A stretch of DNA of 24,295 nt from a virus. The position numbers were made by a program, and so were the translations under genes. The notes under the pieces were generated by a model. The model did not search any database, was not told the origin of the DNA, and saw only the letters and a program-made list of their open reading frames with translations. Below are positions 9,256 to 15,593 of this stretch, one piece after another. Within the stretch, counting starts at the first letter, position 1. Each line of letters starts with the position of its first letter. Where the stretch lies: the IMG/VR virus record IMGVR_UViG_3300043411_000117, positions 1-24,295 of that record; one strand, written 5' to 3'.

Positions 9256-9605
9256 TGTTTCTTCGCCTTGTCTCGGTCGAGGTCGTCAAGCTGTTGCAGC
9301 ACTTCAAGCTCCCAATGTTCGAAGCGCATGCGGCGGTTGGTGCAATACGCGCGGATCTCCGTCTCTGGAATGGGTGAAACACCGATGCCGACCGGGCGCG
9401 ATCGACGCAGCGCCGTGTAGTGACGCCACAGCGAATGCAGATCGGCAGGGAACTCGGTCTGGTTGTCCAGTCCGGGCGGTGTGCGCCCGGTCATGCGCTC
9501 GACCGTCTGCAAGGTCTCGCGCAAGGTGCATCCGTCCTCGCCTACGCGGGCGAGGTCGAATTCATGCGCAGCCCACGCGATCAGTTGCTCGGCTGCGCTG
9601 TCGAA
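9252..9605 (-). CDS. tail assembly chaperone, -1 frame extension (gpT-like)
   Basis: This frame is open from the slippery site at 9611-9605 to a stop at 9252-9254 and would be joined to the upstream chaperone by a -1 ribosomal frameshift, as for lambda gpG-gpGT. The extension adds 117 residues, beginning FDSAAEQLIAWAAHEF, so the fused product would be about 247 residues. An independent start is poorly supported: a TTG at 9524 without a clear Shine-Dalgarno sequence, while the 80 bases upstream of it are also open and protein-like. The C-terminal part is rich in charged residues and helices (RFEHWELEVLQQLDDLDRDK). The family role is to bind the tape measure during tail-tube assembly. Its stop overlaps the tape-measure ATG by four bases. 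Confidence 0.85.
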   Translation of the reverse strand, partial: FDSAAEQLIAWAAHEFDLARVGEDGCTLRETLQTVERMTGRTPPGLDNQTEFPADLHSLWRHYTALRRSRPVGIGVSPIPETEIRAYCTNRRMRFEHWELEVLQQLDDLDRDKAKKQ

Positions 9606-9994
9606 AAATTTCCGATGTCGGCGCTCGCATCGATGATCTGGTCGATCCAGTGAGGATTGCGCCGCAGGGCCTGCCGCAACACATCGCGATCGAAGGTCTG
9701 CTTCACGTTGCGCCAGCCGGTCACGCGCACGGCGGCCGATTCGATGTTCTGCGTGTGCAGGTCGTCCATGGACTTCGGCTCTGGCGTCTTGCCCTTGCGC
9801 TGCGCGATTGCCGCTTCGCGGGTCTGGCGATCGATCACACCATTGACGAACTTGCGCACGGCATCCGCGTTGCGGCCCAGCACGGTGACGAACACGCCGG
9901 TGCCGGTCACGCCATCGGGCGCGGTCAACTCGATTTCGAATCCGCGCTCGGCATCGGCAACGCTGTCGAAGCCGAGAATGTCGATTTCATTCAT
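9581..9994 (-). CDS. tail assembly chaperone (gpG-like), 137 aa
   Basis: This short protein lies between tail tube and tape measure, the position of lambda gpG. Members of this functional class are not virion components but keep the tape measure soluble and recruit tube subunits. The protein starts MNEIDILGFDSVADAERG, has a beta-rich N-terminal half, a charged centre (REAAIAQRKGKTPEPK) and a helical end (VLRQALRRNPHWIDQIIDA). The start has an excellent AGGAG eight bases before ATG. Translation normally ends at 9581, but the AAATTTT sequence at codons 129-130 allows a fraction to continue in the -1 frame. Assignment is by gene order, size and the frameshift signal rather than by a named motif. 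Confidence 0.87.
   Translation of the reverse strand: MNEIDILGFDSVADAERGFEIELTAPDGVTGTGVFVTVLGRNADAVRKFVNGVIDRQTREAAIAQRKGKTPEPKSMDDLHTQNIESAAVRVTGWRNVKQTFDRDVLRQALRRNPHWIDQIIDASADIGNFSTAQPSN
9605..9611 (-). other. -1 programmed ribosomal frameshift slippery site AAATTTT
   Basis: In the reading frame of the upstream chaperone the bases are GGA AAT TTT TCG, so the heptamer A AAT TTT fits the X XXY YYZ rule exactly, at codons 129-130. A shift back by one base continues into an open frame of 117 codons, whereas the zero frame stops seven codons later. The position is right for the G/GT chaperone pair directly before the tape measure. Confidence 0.85.
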
Positions 9995-10018
9995 GCAATT
10001 TGCTCCTCAGAAATGAAG

Positions 10019-10041
10019 ACGGCCGCTTCTTCGGCGGCCGT
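10019..10041 (-). terminator. GC-rich hairpin between tail tube and chaperone genes
   Basis: Stem ACGGCCGC/GCGGCCGT (8 bp) with a 7-base loop lies in the 68-bp gap after the tail-tube stop. Downstream on the minus strand comes CTTCATTTC, a weak U-tract, so it may be an attenuating terminator or a processing/stability hairpin rather than a full stop. The following TTCATTTCTGAGGAG is nearly identical to the sequence in front of the capsid gene. Confidence 0.6.
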
Positions 10042-10062
10042 TCTGGTTGATGCAGCGTGCGA

Positions 10063-11277
10063 TTACGCGGCCGAGTCCTGCACCTGGATCGTGGTCGCAT
10101 GGTTGGCCAGTGCTGCGCCGCCCGCACTGTTGAAAAACGCCGTGAAGCTGTAGGTGCGCTTCAGGCCCGTTTCGCCGTCATCGGGCGTGCTGGACGAGAG
10201 CTTGACCGCCGACATGGTGAGGGTCACGAAGTCGGCATTTGCCTCGCTGCCCGCAGCCAGAGCAGACAGAATCGAGGTCTGCGTTTCGTCGCGAAACAGG
10301 TCGGGGATCGTGCCGCCCTCGAAGTAGGCGGTGAAGGTGCCGGACACGGCAACCTTGCCGCGAAACACGTCCGGACGGATGTTGCTGCCGACCACCGCAT
10401 CCGCCGCATTGCCGCGACCGTCGATGTTGATCGACAGGTCGGTGATGACGGCCTGCGAGGTGCCGTTGACCAGCAGCGCGCCGCTTGCCGCCACCAGTGC
10501 GCCGGTGGTGGTCTCGGCGGTGGGCGACGTGAAGTAGACAGACGTGTCATCGGTCTGGTCCAGCCCGAGCGCGGTCAGGCTGATTTTTGCGTTCCCGCTG
10601 CCGGGCAACGACAGTGCGGCGGTGTTGAAACGCACATCCATGTTGCGCTCGCTGACGGCCGCATCCGAATACCACTCCTCGATGGTGTAGTAGATGTTCG
10701 TGTGGCCGGTCTCGGGAACATAGGTGACCTTGCCTGGCACCGCGACAGTGGCAGAGGCGATCGGCCCCTCGGCGGTCATCGTCGATCCATTCAGCACGAT
10801 GACGGTCAGAACCGTTGCCGTGACGTTGGTCACAAGGAAATTCTTGTTCAGGTTGTTCGAGTTGAACGAACCAGCCGTCAGGCGAACCACCATGCCGATC
10901 TTGATCCCGCCAGTCAGGAAGTCGCCCGATGCTCGGGTGATGGTGTACGGGCCGCTGCCGGCGATGGTGATCGACAGGCCAGTGATCGAGGTCACGGACG
11001 CGAAGTCACGACGCAGGATGGCCGACACGATGTCCGAATAGGTGCCCGGTGAGAAGATACCCGTCACGCTGCCATTCACGAGCTTCGCGCCATGGCGAAC
11101 GCTGGTGATCTGCGCCTTCTTGGTGATCTCGGACTCTGTGGTGTACGCCTCCTTCTGCAGGTCGAAGGTGGAAGTCTCGCGTCGCAGCACCTGACCTGCG
11201 GACGCGCCCGCGAGCGTGCCTTTTGCCGACTGACGCTTGAACCGCGTCTCCTTGGAAACGCCTTGCGCGATTGCCAT
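10063..11277 (-). CDS. major tail tube protein, 404 aa
   Basis: This is a likely tube-forming subunit of the long tail. The N-terminus MAIAQGVSKETRFKRQSA and the segment TESEITKKAQITSVRHG match the style of the phage tube protein family found in siphoviruses with this gene order. The remainder is beta-rich with many Thr/Ser/Gly repeats. A central Ig-like insertion (about residues 90-180) could decorate the outside of the tube. ATG follows GAGG with seven bases spacing. Position fits: immediately after the tail terminator and before the chaperone pair. Hairpins on both sides of the gene (11299-11313 and 10019-10041) would make it a separately regulated or processed message segment, sensible for a protein needed in many copies. 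Confidence 0.88.
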   Translation of the reverse strand: MAIAQGVSKETRFKRQSAKGTLAGASAGQVLRRETSTFDLQKEAYTTESEITKKAQITSVRHGAKLVNGSVTGIFSPGTYSDIVSAILRRDFASVTSITGLSITIAGSGPYTITRASGDFLTGGIKIGMVVRLTAGSFNSNNLNKNFLVTNVTATVLTVIVLNGSTMTAEGPIASATVAVPGKVTYVPETGHTNIYYTIEEWYSDAAVSERNMDVRFNTAALSLPGSGNAKISLTALGLDQTDDTSVYFTSPTAETTTGALVAASGALLVNGTSQAVITDLSINIDGRGNAADAVVGSNIRPDVFRGKVAVSGTFTAYFEGGTIPDLFRDETQTSILSALAAGSEANADFVTLTMSAVKLSSSTPDDGETGLKRTYSFTAFFNSAGGAALANHATTIQVQDSAA

Positions 11278-11298
11278 AGCTGAACCTCAACGAAGAAA

Positions 11299-11313
11299 GC
11301 CGCGCAGGGCGGC
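11299..11313 (-). terminator. small hairpin with U-tract before tail tube gene
   Basis: Minus strand: GCCGC, loop CCTGC, GCGGC, then TTTCTTCG. A 5-bp all-GC stem followed by a T-rich stretch has the form of a short intrinsic terminator or attenuator. It sits in the 62-bp gap between the tail terminator gene and the tail tube gene, just ahead of the GAGG ribosome-binding site. Confidence 0.5.
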
Positions 11314-11339
11314 AAGAAACGACGAACAACGGGACCGAC

Positions 11340-11747
11340 TCAGGTTGCGATGCAGGCCTGGTATCGGATCGAGATGGGCACCACGTACCAACCATCGGCG
11401 CTGTAGGCGGCGGCCTTGGCTGGCGTGTGCGTGATGACGGTTGCGAGCCCGCCATGCAAGACAGTAGTGCCGCGCTTGAACTGCGCCCGCACGGCCTCCG
11501 CGCGGGTCTGCGCCGCGTCGCTGCCAGTTCCTGCGGGGTAGTAGAGCGTCACCTGAAAGATGCCAATTTCCATCCACTCACGCGGCCCGAGCATTGTGTT
11601 ATCGGGCGACGCCGGCAGCATGTTGACCCGCTGCCATGCGGTTCCGACCGTAGGCGTGAAATGCACGTTCTCCCACGCGGTCGGGATCGCCGGCGACATG
11701 GCGGCAAGCCGCTGCTCCAGCGCACGGCGCACGTTCTGATCGCTCAT
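11340..11747 (-). CDS. tail terminator-like protein (DUF4128-type), 135 aa
   Basis: The start is the ATG at 11747, which overlaps the upstream stop by four bases (ATGA), rather than the in-frame ATG further upstream inside the preceding gene. The protein begins MSDQNVRRALEQRLAAMSP, contains AWENVHFTP and a beta-rich second half ending GWYVVPISIRYQACIAT. This pattern fits the DUF4128 type of phage tail terminators, which form a hexameric ring that caps the growing tail tube and joins it to the head. Its place between the gp10-like protein and the tail tube agrees. The assignment comes from memory of the family pattern and gene order, not from a search. Confidence 0.82.
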   Translation of the reverse strand: MSDQNVRRALEQRLAAMSPAIPTAWENVHFTPTVGTAWQRVNMLPASPDNTMLGPREWMEIGIFQVTLYYPAGTGSDAAQTRAEAVRAQFKRGTTVLHGGLATVITHTPAKAAAYSADGWYVVPISIRYQACIAT

Positions 11748-12160
11748 CGCGCACCCTTGGCTGCACGCACCGCGCGCTCGAATCGCTGCGCGAACTCCAC
11801 TACGGTCACACGCACCATGCCTGCGGGAGCCTGCCGCGACCAACCGTCGTATTCAAGCCGGTATGCGTATGGCAGGCTGTTGGTGATGAAGATCGTCTGC
11901 CCGGGCTTCCATGCTGCGACCTGCGCAGTGAGCGATGCACGCGAAGATGCGCCGCTGGCATCCGCACGCGCATTCGCCGACGCGTCGATCGAATCAAGTG
12001 CGGTCATCCAGTTGTTCTTGAATCGGCCGGTGTCAACGGGGGACTTTTCCGCGACCGAACCGCCGATGCCAAGCGCAGTGCCGCGCACGACCATCTCGGC
12101 GCGGTCGCCAACGCGCTTGAGGAGCGCGGAGAAATTGCGCTTGAAATCTGCGTTGCTCAC
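11744..12160 (-). CDS. tail completion / neck protein (HK97 gp10-like), 138 aa
   Basis: This connector protein lies between the head closure and tail terminator genes. Features of the HK97 gp10 style are visible: an N-terminal helix (MSNADFKRNFSALLKRVGDRAE), the signature AEKSPVDTGRFKNNW around residues 38-52, then a beta segment with IFITNSLPYAYRLEYDG, and a basic C-terminal helix (FAQRFERAVRAAKGAR). Proteins of this type take part in joining the head connector to the tail. Both ends overlap neighbours by four bases, so translation is likely coupled from 12528 to 11340. Confidence 0.88.
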   Translation of the reverse strand: MSNADFKRNFSALLKRVGDRAEMVVRGTALGIGGSVAEKSPVDTGRFKNNWMTALDSIDASANARADASGASSRASLTAQVAAWKPGQTIFITNSLPYAYRLEYDGWSRQAPAGMVRVTVVEFAQRFERAVRAAKGAR

Positions 12161-12528
12161 GACACCCCCCGCACCTGTGCCTCGAACATCACCGCAGTGC
12201 CTGCCGGATTGATCTCGCGGCCAGTCACGACAACGAGGGCGACGCCGCCAATCTCGATCCGGTCGCCGGCGCGCGGCATCACCATGCCGGCCGGGGAAAG
12301 CAACACGCGGCGGTCACCCGCGCGCACGTTTGTTCCGTCCATCTCGCGCGCGCTGTAATCGAACACGGCGCCAGTGCCTGAGTAGGTCGCGGCAATGGCA
12401 GCGGTCGCCACGCCCGTGGCTGGGTCGTAGGTGGCATCGGACGCCGACGGACGCGATAGCACGACCGCGCGACCATACTTGGTCAGCAGGCGGTCTGCGG
12501 TAACCGCGAGGCCGGAATAGAAGGTCAC
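12157..12528 (-). CDS. head closure / head-tail joining protein, 123 aa
   Basis: This 123-residue mostly beta protein follows the DnaT-like connector gene and precedes the gp10-like gene, which is the usual place of the head closure (stopper) protein. It starts MTFYSGLAVTADRLLTKYG, and the core has PSASDATYDPATGVAT followed by an acidic loop and RVLLSPAGMVMPRAGDRIEI, a beta-barrel pattern also seen in small phage joining proteins. ATG overlaps the upstream stop by four bases, and its stop overlaps the next ATG. Confidence rests on order, size and fold-like pattern. Confidence 0.8.
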   Translation of the reverse strand: MTFYSGLAVTADRLLTKYGRAVVLSRPSASDATYDPATGVATAAIAATYSGTGAVFDYSAREMDGTNVRAGDRRVLLSPAGMVMPRAGDRIEIGGVALVVVTGREINPAGTAVMFEAQVRGVS

Positions 12529-13328
12529 GCCCGCACCATCCGAACCGAGCCGGCGGCAGATGCGCGCACCAGGCCAGAGACCAGCGACAGCGCGAACGCG
12601 TAGCGGCCAGCGCCCTGCGACACGTCATGCCCATCGGCGTAGTCCACGCTGATCGGCCCGACGGTCTCGCTCACGGCAGAGCGGCTGCGCTCAGTGGTCA
12701 CCTCGCCGGCCTGCGCGATCTCGATTGCCGCATTGCGCACCGCCACCGGCACCGCATCGACTGCGAGCGGGCGGCCGTCGCGGTCCAGCGCATTGGCACG
12801 CGGCCAGCCGAGCGCCTGCGCACTGGTGGCGATATCGCCCGCCCAGCGCACGGCAGCATCCAGGTAGCAGGTCGCCATCACCAGCCGGCCGGCCTTTGTC
12901 TCCAGGTCCAGCGCATCCCATGCGGCAGCACGTGCGCGCGTTCGAAGGTAGGCATCGGCCTGCGCAACGGTGGCATAGCTGTTCGCATTGGACAGCCCGG
13001 ATCCAGTCTCCACCACGAGCGCCGACGACGCGTCCGCGATGCGCAGCAGTCCATCAAGTTCGTAGGTCTCGCCGTTGTCGGCAGCGACCACGCACAGCAG
13101 GATGTAATCCTCGGCCAGTGTGCCGCCGGACAACAGCACGTTGACCGACTGTCCATCGATCGCATCGCCCGAAGCGACGACTGCGCTCGAGCCAGACACC
13201 AGCCCGGCGGCGGTGGCGGTCAGCGTCGTAATGGACGACAGCGCGACGCCCGCATCGCTGATGCGATCGGCGAAGTCGAACGTGTACGCGAGCGCCTCGC
13301 CCGGCTGCTTGGTGAAGACGGTAGTCAT
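12525..13328 (-). CDS. fused fibre-tail adaptor / DnaT-like connector protein, 267 aa
   Basis: Two parts are visible. Residues 1-102 form a beta-sandwich-like domain (MTTVFTKQPGEALAYTFDF, then Thr/Ala-rich strands and NGETYELDGLLRIAD), which resembles the small phage fibre-tail adaptor proteins. Residues 104-215 match the DnaT-like ssDNA-binding-type phage connector domain: VETGSGLSNANSYATVAQ, then DAYLRTRARAAAW and LGWPRANALDRDG. In phages this second domain works as the adaptor ring under the portal rather than in replication. A C-terminal extension includes GPISVDYADG, a beta-hairpin segment also found in adaptor proteins. ATG has GAGGA four bases upstream, overlapping the previous stop. 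The two domains occur as separate genes in some phages, so this looks like a natural fusion. Confidence 0.82.
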   Translation of the reverse strand: MTTVFTKQPGEALAYTFDFADRISDAGVALSSITTLTATAAGLVSGSSAVVASGDAIDGQSVNVLLSGGTLAEDYILLCVVAADNGETYELDGLLRIADASSALVVETGSGLSNANSYATVAQADAYLRTRARAAAWDALDLETKAGRLVMATCYLDAAVRWAGDIATSAQALGWPRANALDRDGRPLAVDAVPVAVRNAAIEIAQAGEVTTERSRSAVSETVGPISVDYADGHDVSQGAGRYAFALSLVSGLVRASAAGSVRMVRA

Positions 13329-13334
13329 GATTCC

Positions 13335-13574
13335 TCAGTGGATGCGACGACGCGCAGCAGGCGCGACGATCTCGCGCATGGTTGCGGCAGCGGTCATCGA
13401 ATCGGACGCGCTCACCGACTCGACCAGTTCGGCCGCGTAGGTCGCAGCGCCGATGCGCGGATCGAGAGCCACTTGTTTGCTGTGCTCATGCTCCACAGTG
13501 TGAGCAGGGCCACATCCGATGTTCAGCGCTGCGGCAGAATTTCTTCCCGTCTTTGAAACGGAAACGGCCGCCAT
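13335..13574 (-). CDS. small hypothetical protein, up to 79 aa (start uncertain)
   Basis: The frame is open from an ATG at 13574, but that codon lies inside a perfect palindrome that looks like a terminator, and no Shine-Dalgarno sequence precedes it. The part that reads as a real protein is the C-terminal half: VALDPRIGAATYAAELVESV, SASDSMTAAATMREIV, then a basic end. A GTG at Val36 could be an alternative start but also lacks a good ribosome-binding site. The stop overlaps the GAGGA of the next gene, which argues for coupling. I do not recognise the family. Repeated A-S-D-S/E-S-V patterns of this sort occur in small proteins near phage connector genes. Confidence 0.5.
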   Translation of the reverse strand: MAAVSVSKTGRNSAAALNIGCGPAHTVEHEHSKQVALDPRIGAATYAAELVESVSASDSMTAAATMREIVAPAARRRIH

Positions 13575-13586
13575 ATGGCGGCCGTT
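13563..13586 (-). terminator. 24-bp perfect palindrome / terminator after the deacetylase-like gene
   Basis: The sequence at 13563-13586 is identical to its own reverse complement, with half-site AACGGCCGCCAT and centre CATATG. As RNA on the minus strand it would form a 10-bp stem with a four-base loop, followed by TCCGTTTC. It stands in the 89-bp gap between the deacetylase-like gene and the connector genes, so it probably acts as a terminator or attenuator. Confidence 0.65.
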
Positions 13587-13663
13587 GTGCGACGCTACTG
13601 CGCCTGAGTCGCGCTTACGTAGCGCTATCCTGCGTCGAAAGATCGCCCGGGCTATAGGGCCTG

Positions 13664-15274
13664 TCAGTAGCTGTACGGGAGTCCGTACACGCGCGCAGAC
13701 GCCTCGCCGAACGGAAGCACGTCGACACCTCCGATTCGGGCGCGGCCCGCGATGTATTCGAGCGCGGTATTGAGCACGCCGTTCCTAATCTCCAGGCTCG
13801 CCGGAGTCGCGCTGTCGATCACCGACCTATGCAGCGTGATGACGCCCCACTCGCCGCGCGCCTCGGCTTGATCGCACACCCATTGAATGTCCGCCGCCGT
13901 GGTCGTGTCCGTGACCTGCAGCGCACCTTGCACGAAGTAAGGGTCAGACGGCCGGGCGATCGACTGCATTCGCTTGTACACCCCGACCGATTTTCTGATC
14001 GCAAGAATTCCGGCGGCGCGATATGCCGCTACCACCTCTGCCTGCCTCGCGGCCGGTGTGGACTGTGCCCACGGGTACGTGCCTCCGTGGACGGCGAAGC
14101 GCGCACCGCGCGTCCACCCTGCCGCCGCGATGTAGTCGCGGCACGCAACTATGTCTGCCTGGATGGCGGCCTGATCCGCCCATTTCCCGGCATTGGCATA
14201 ATCGCCGCCGTTGCTACCGTCGCCAGAATGCACGATGACTTCGTGCCCATCGGAATACGCCGCGGCGAGGTGTGCGGCCGACATTCGATTCGCAGATCCT
14301 ACCAGGCTTGACTGAATCGCGAACGACCCGCGCATGCCCAGCCCGTCGAGCATCGGGCGGATGTAGCTGTGCTGCGATGAGTACTGCCCGTCCGCGCAGA
14401 TCGACACGATCCCGCGCTTGCGCGCATTCATGGTGATCGGGCCGATCCAGATGTTCACGTCGTCCGCGCCGGCCGGCGCGACGATCACAACGCGCGCACG
14501 CGGGCACGTCTCTCCGTCGATGTCGCTAGATGCCGTCCAACCGCCGCCGAACGCCCACCCTTCTGCTGTTCCTCCGGCCGCCACGGACACCACATGCCAT
14601 TCGCCAGGCGTCATCTGGCTCGTATCGAGATTGGCGCGTATCTGCTTGCCAAGCGTCGAGTCATACCACCACAGCGCGATCTGGTTTGTTGACCCGAGGA
14701 ATCCGACGTTGCTCGAAAATTTGACCGGAATCTGCAGCGTTCGCAGCTTCGACATGGTGATCGACGGCGAGATGGCGATGTTCGACTGGAACGTCGTAGA
14801 CGCTTTCAAGGTAATTTTCTGAGTCGGCCGGCCTTGATACGTAACGCTCGTATCGAGTGTCACCGATTCGGGCGATCCGTTCGCCGAGACAAGGGTCAGC
14901 GCACCGCTCGTTGCCCAGTCGATCAGCTGCGTGCCGGGACCGTCGTGCTGACCGCTAATTGCTCGCCGATATCCATCCGGGCCCACCAGCGCCGAGCCGG
15001 TGGCGTCGGAGAAGCGGGCGACCATTGCATCCGGGGACGCTCGAAGAGCGCTATCCAACTCCAGCGAGATCAGTCCGGAAATGCACGTCACCCGGTACTG
15101 CAAATCCTCTGTGTACGGACCGTATCTGACAGACGCCGATACTGCGTCCTTGTCGATCAGCGTGCTTCCGATAAATCGCTCCACGAGCGCGGACCCGGAC
15201 GACACAGTGACTTGCAGTTGCTGTCCTGCGCGCAGCGTGTTTGTCGCTCGCTCACCTTGTGCAATGGTGGTCAT
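13664..15274 (-). CDS. virion protein with polysaccharide-deacetylase-like domain, 536 aa
   Basis: Three regions are visible. Residues 1-90 form a beta-rich anchor (TIAQGERATNTLRAGQQL, SALVERFIGS) of a kind found at the start of phage structural proteins. Residues 115-285 look like a carbohydrate-binding beta-sandwich. Residues 288-525 resemble the NodB polysaccharide deacetylase fold: motif 1 is SICADGQ instead of TFDDG (Asp295 kept, first Asp replaced by Ala294), motif 2 is GHEVIVHSGDGS (His349 kept, second His replaced by Gly353), and a late GVITLH (His482) resembles motif 5. The catalytic base and one metal ligand thus appear lost, so it may bind glycans rather than deacetylate them. It lies between capsid and connector genes, not with the fibres, suggesting a head or neck decoration. 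The start overlaps a tiny upstream ORF by ATGA. Confidence 0.72.
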   Translation of the reverse strand: MTTIAQGERATNTLRAGQQLQVTVSSGSALVERFIGSTLIDKDAVSASVRYGPYTEDLQYRVTCISGLISLELDSALRASPDAMVARFSDATGSALVGPDGYRRAISGQHDGPGTQLIDWATSGALTLVSANGSPESVTLDTSVTYQGRPTQKITLKASTTFQSNIAISPSITMSKLRTLQIPVKFSSNVGFLGSTNQIALWWYDSTLGKQIRANLDTSQMTPGEWHVVSVAAGGTAEGWAFGGGWTASSDIDGETCPRARVVIVAPAGADDVNIWIGPITMNARKRGIVSICADGQYSSQHSYIRPMLDGLGMRGSFAIQSSLVGSANRMSAAHLAAAYSDGHEVIVHSGDGSNGGDYANAGKWADQAAIQADIVACRDYIAAAGWTRGARFAVHGGTYPWAQSTPAARQAEVVAAYRAAGILAIRKSVGVYKRMQSIARPSDPYFVQGALQVTDTTTAADIQWVCDQAEARGEWGVITLHRSVIDSATPASLEIRNGVLNTALEYIAGRARIGGVDVLPFGEASARVYGLPYSY

Positions 15275-15345
15275 GATCTATTCTTGCTCCTGCGCCTTGC
15301 CGACCGGCACCACCTGGGCGCCTGCGCGCCCTTGGGAATCGGCAT
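15271..15345 (-). CDS. tiny ORF, 24 aa, possibly a frameshifted remnant
   Basis: A 24-codon frame (MPIPKGAQAPRW..., basic end) has a strong ribosome-binding site (GAGGTG six bases before ATG), begins ten bases after the previous stop, and its TGA overlaps the next ATG. The -1 frame from codon 8 onward would read GAQVVPVGKAQEQE and stop at a TAG (15278-15280). That sequence looks more protein-like and continues the PKGAQ start better than the zero frame does. It could be a coupling leader, a decayed small gene or a frameshifted one. No function can be assigned. Confidence 0.45.
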   Translation of the reverse strand: MPIPKGAQAPRWCRSARRRSKNRS

Positions 15346-15355
15346 TGAAATCACC

Positions 15356-15544
15356 TCACTGCGGATCGGCGTCGGGCTTCGACTTGCCGACCTTGGCTTT
15401 GACCGGCGATTGCTGCGCGCGGTCGTCATACAGCTCGTGCACGCGCGGATCGAACGCATCGGCGTTGATCCACTTCCAGCCACGCCCGCCTTCGCGCTTG
15501 ACGCGCACGACGGCCACGCGGTTCACGCCTTCATCGAACATCAT
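15356..15544 (-). CDS. small hypothetical protein after the capsid gene, 62 aa
   Basis: The frame begins with two ATG codons (MMFDEGVNRVAVVRV) preceded by GAGGG. Residues 5-16 form a clear beta strand and WKWINADAFDPRVHELYDD forms an amphipathic segment. The C-terminus is Lys/Asp/Pro-rich and probably disordered. Its position directly after the major capsid gene and its composition suggest a small head accessory or decoration protein, but I recognise no family. The stop TGA forms part of the ribosome-binding site of the tiny gene that follows. Confidence 0.7.
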   Translation of the reverse strand: MMFDEGVNRVAVVRVKREGGRGWKWINADAFDPRVHELYDDRAQQSPVKAKVGKSKPDADPQ

Positions 15545-15564
15545 GTCGTGCGCCCTCAGTAGAG

Positions 15565-15588
15565 CGGGCCGAGGTTTCCCCCGGCCCG
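15565..15588 (-). terminator. hairpin after the capsid gene
   Basis: Stem CGGGCCG/CGGCCCG (7 bp) with a 10-base loop lies in the 49-bp gap following the major capsid stop. It has no downstream U-tract, so a message-stabilising or processing role is as likely as termination. Confidence 0.45.
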
Positions 15589-15593
15589 GCTCA

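Noticed and set aside
13454-13532. Alternative short frames MWPCSHCGA and MSTANKWLS inside the 79-aa gene
   Set aside because: They have no ribosome-binding site with acceptable spacing and stop early. The CxxC match is likely chance.
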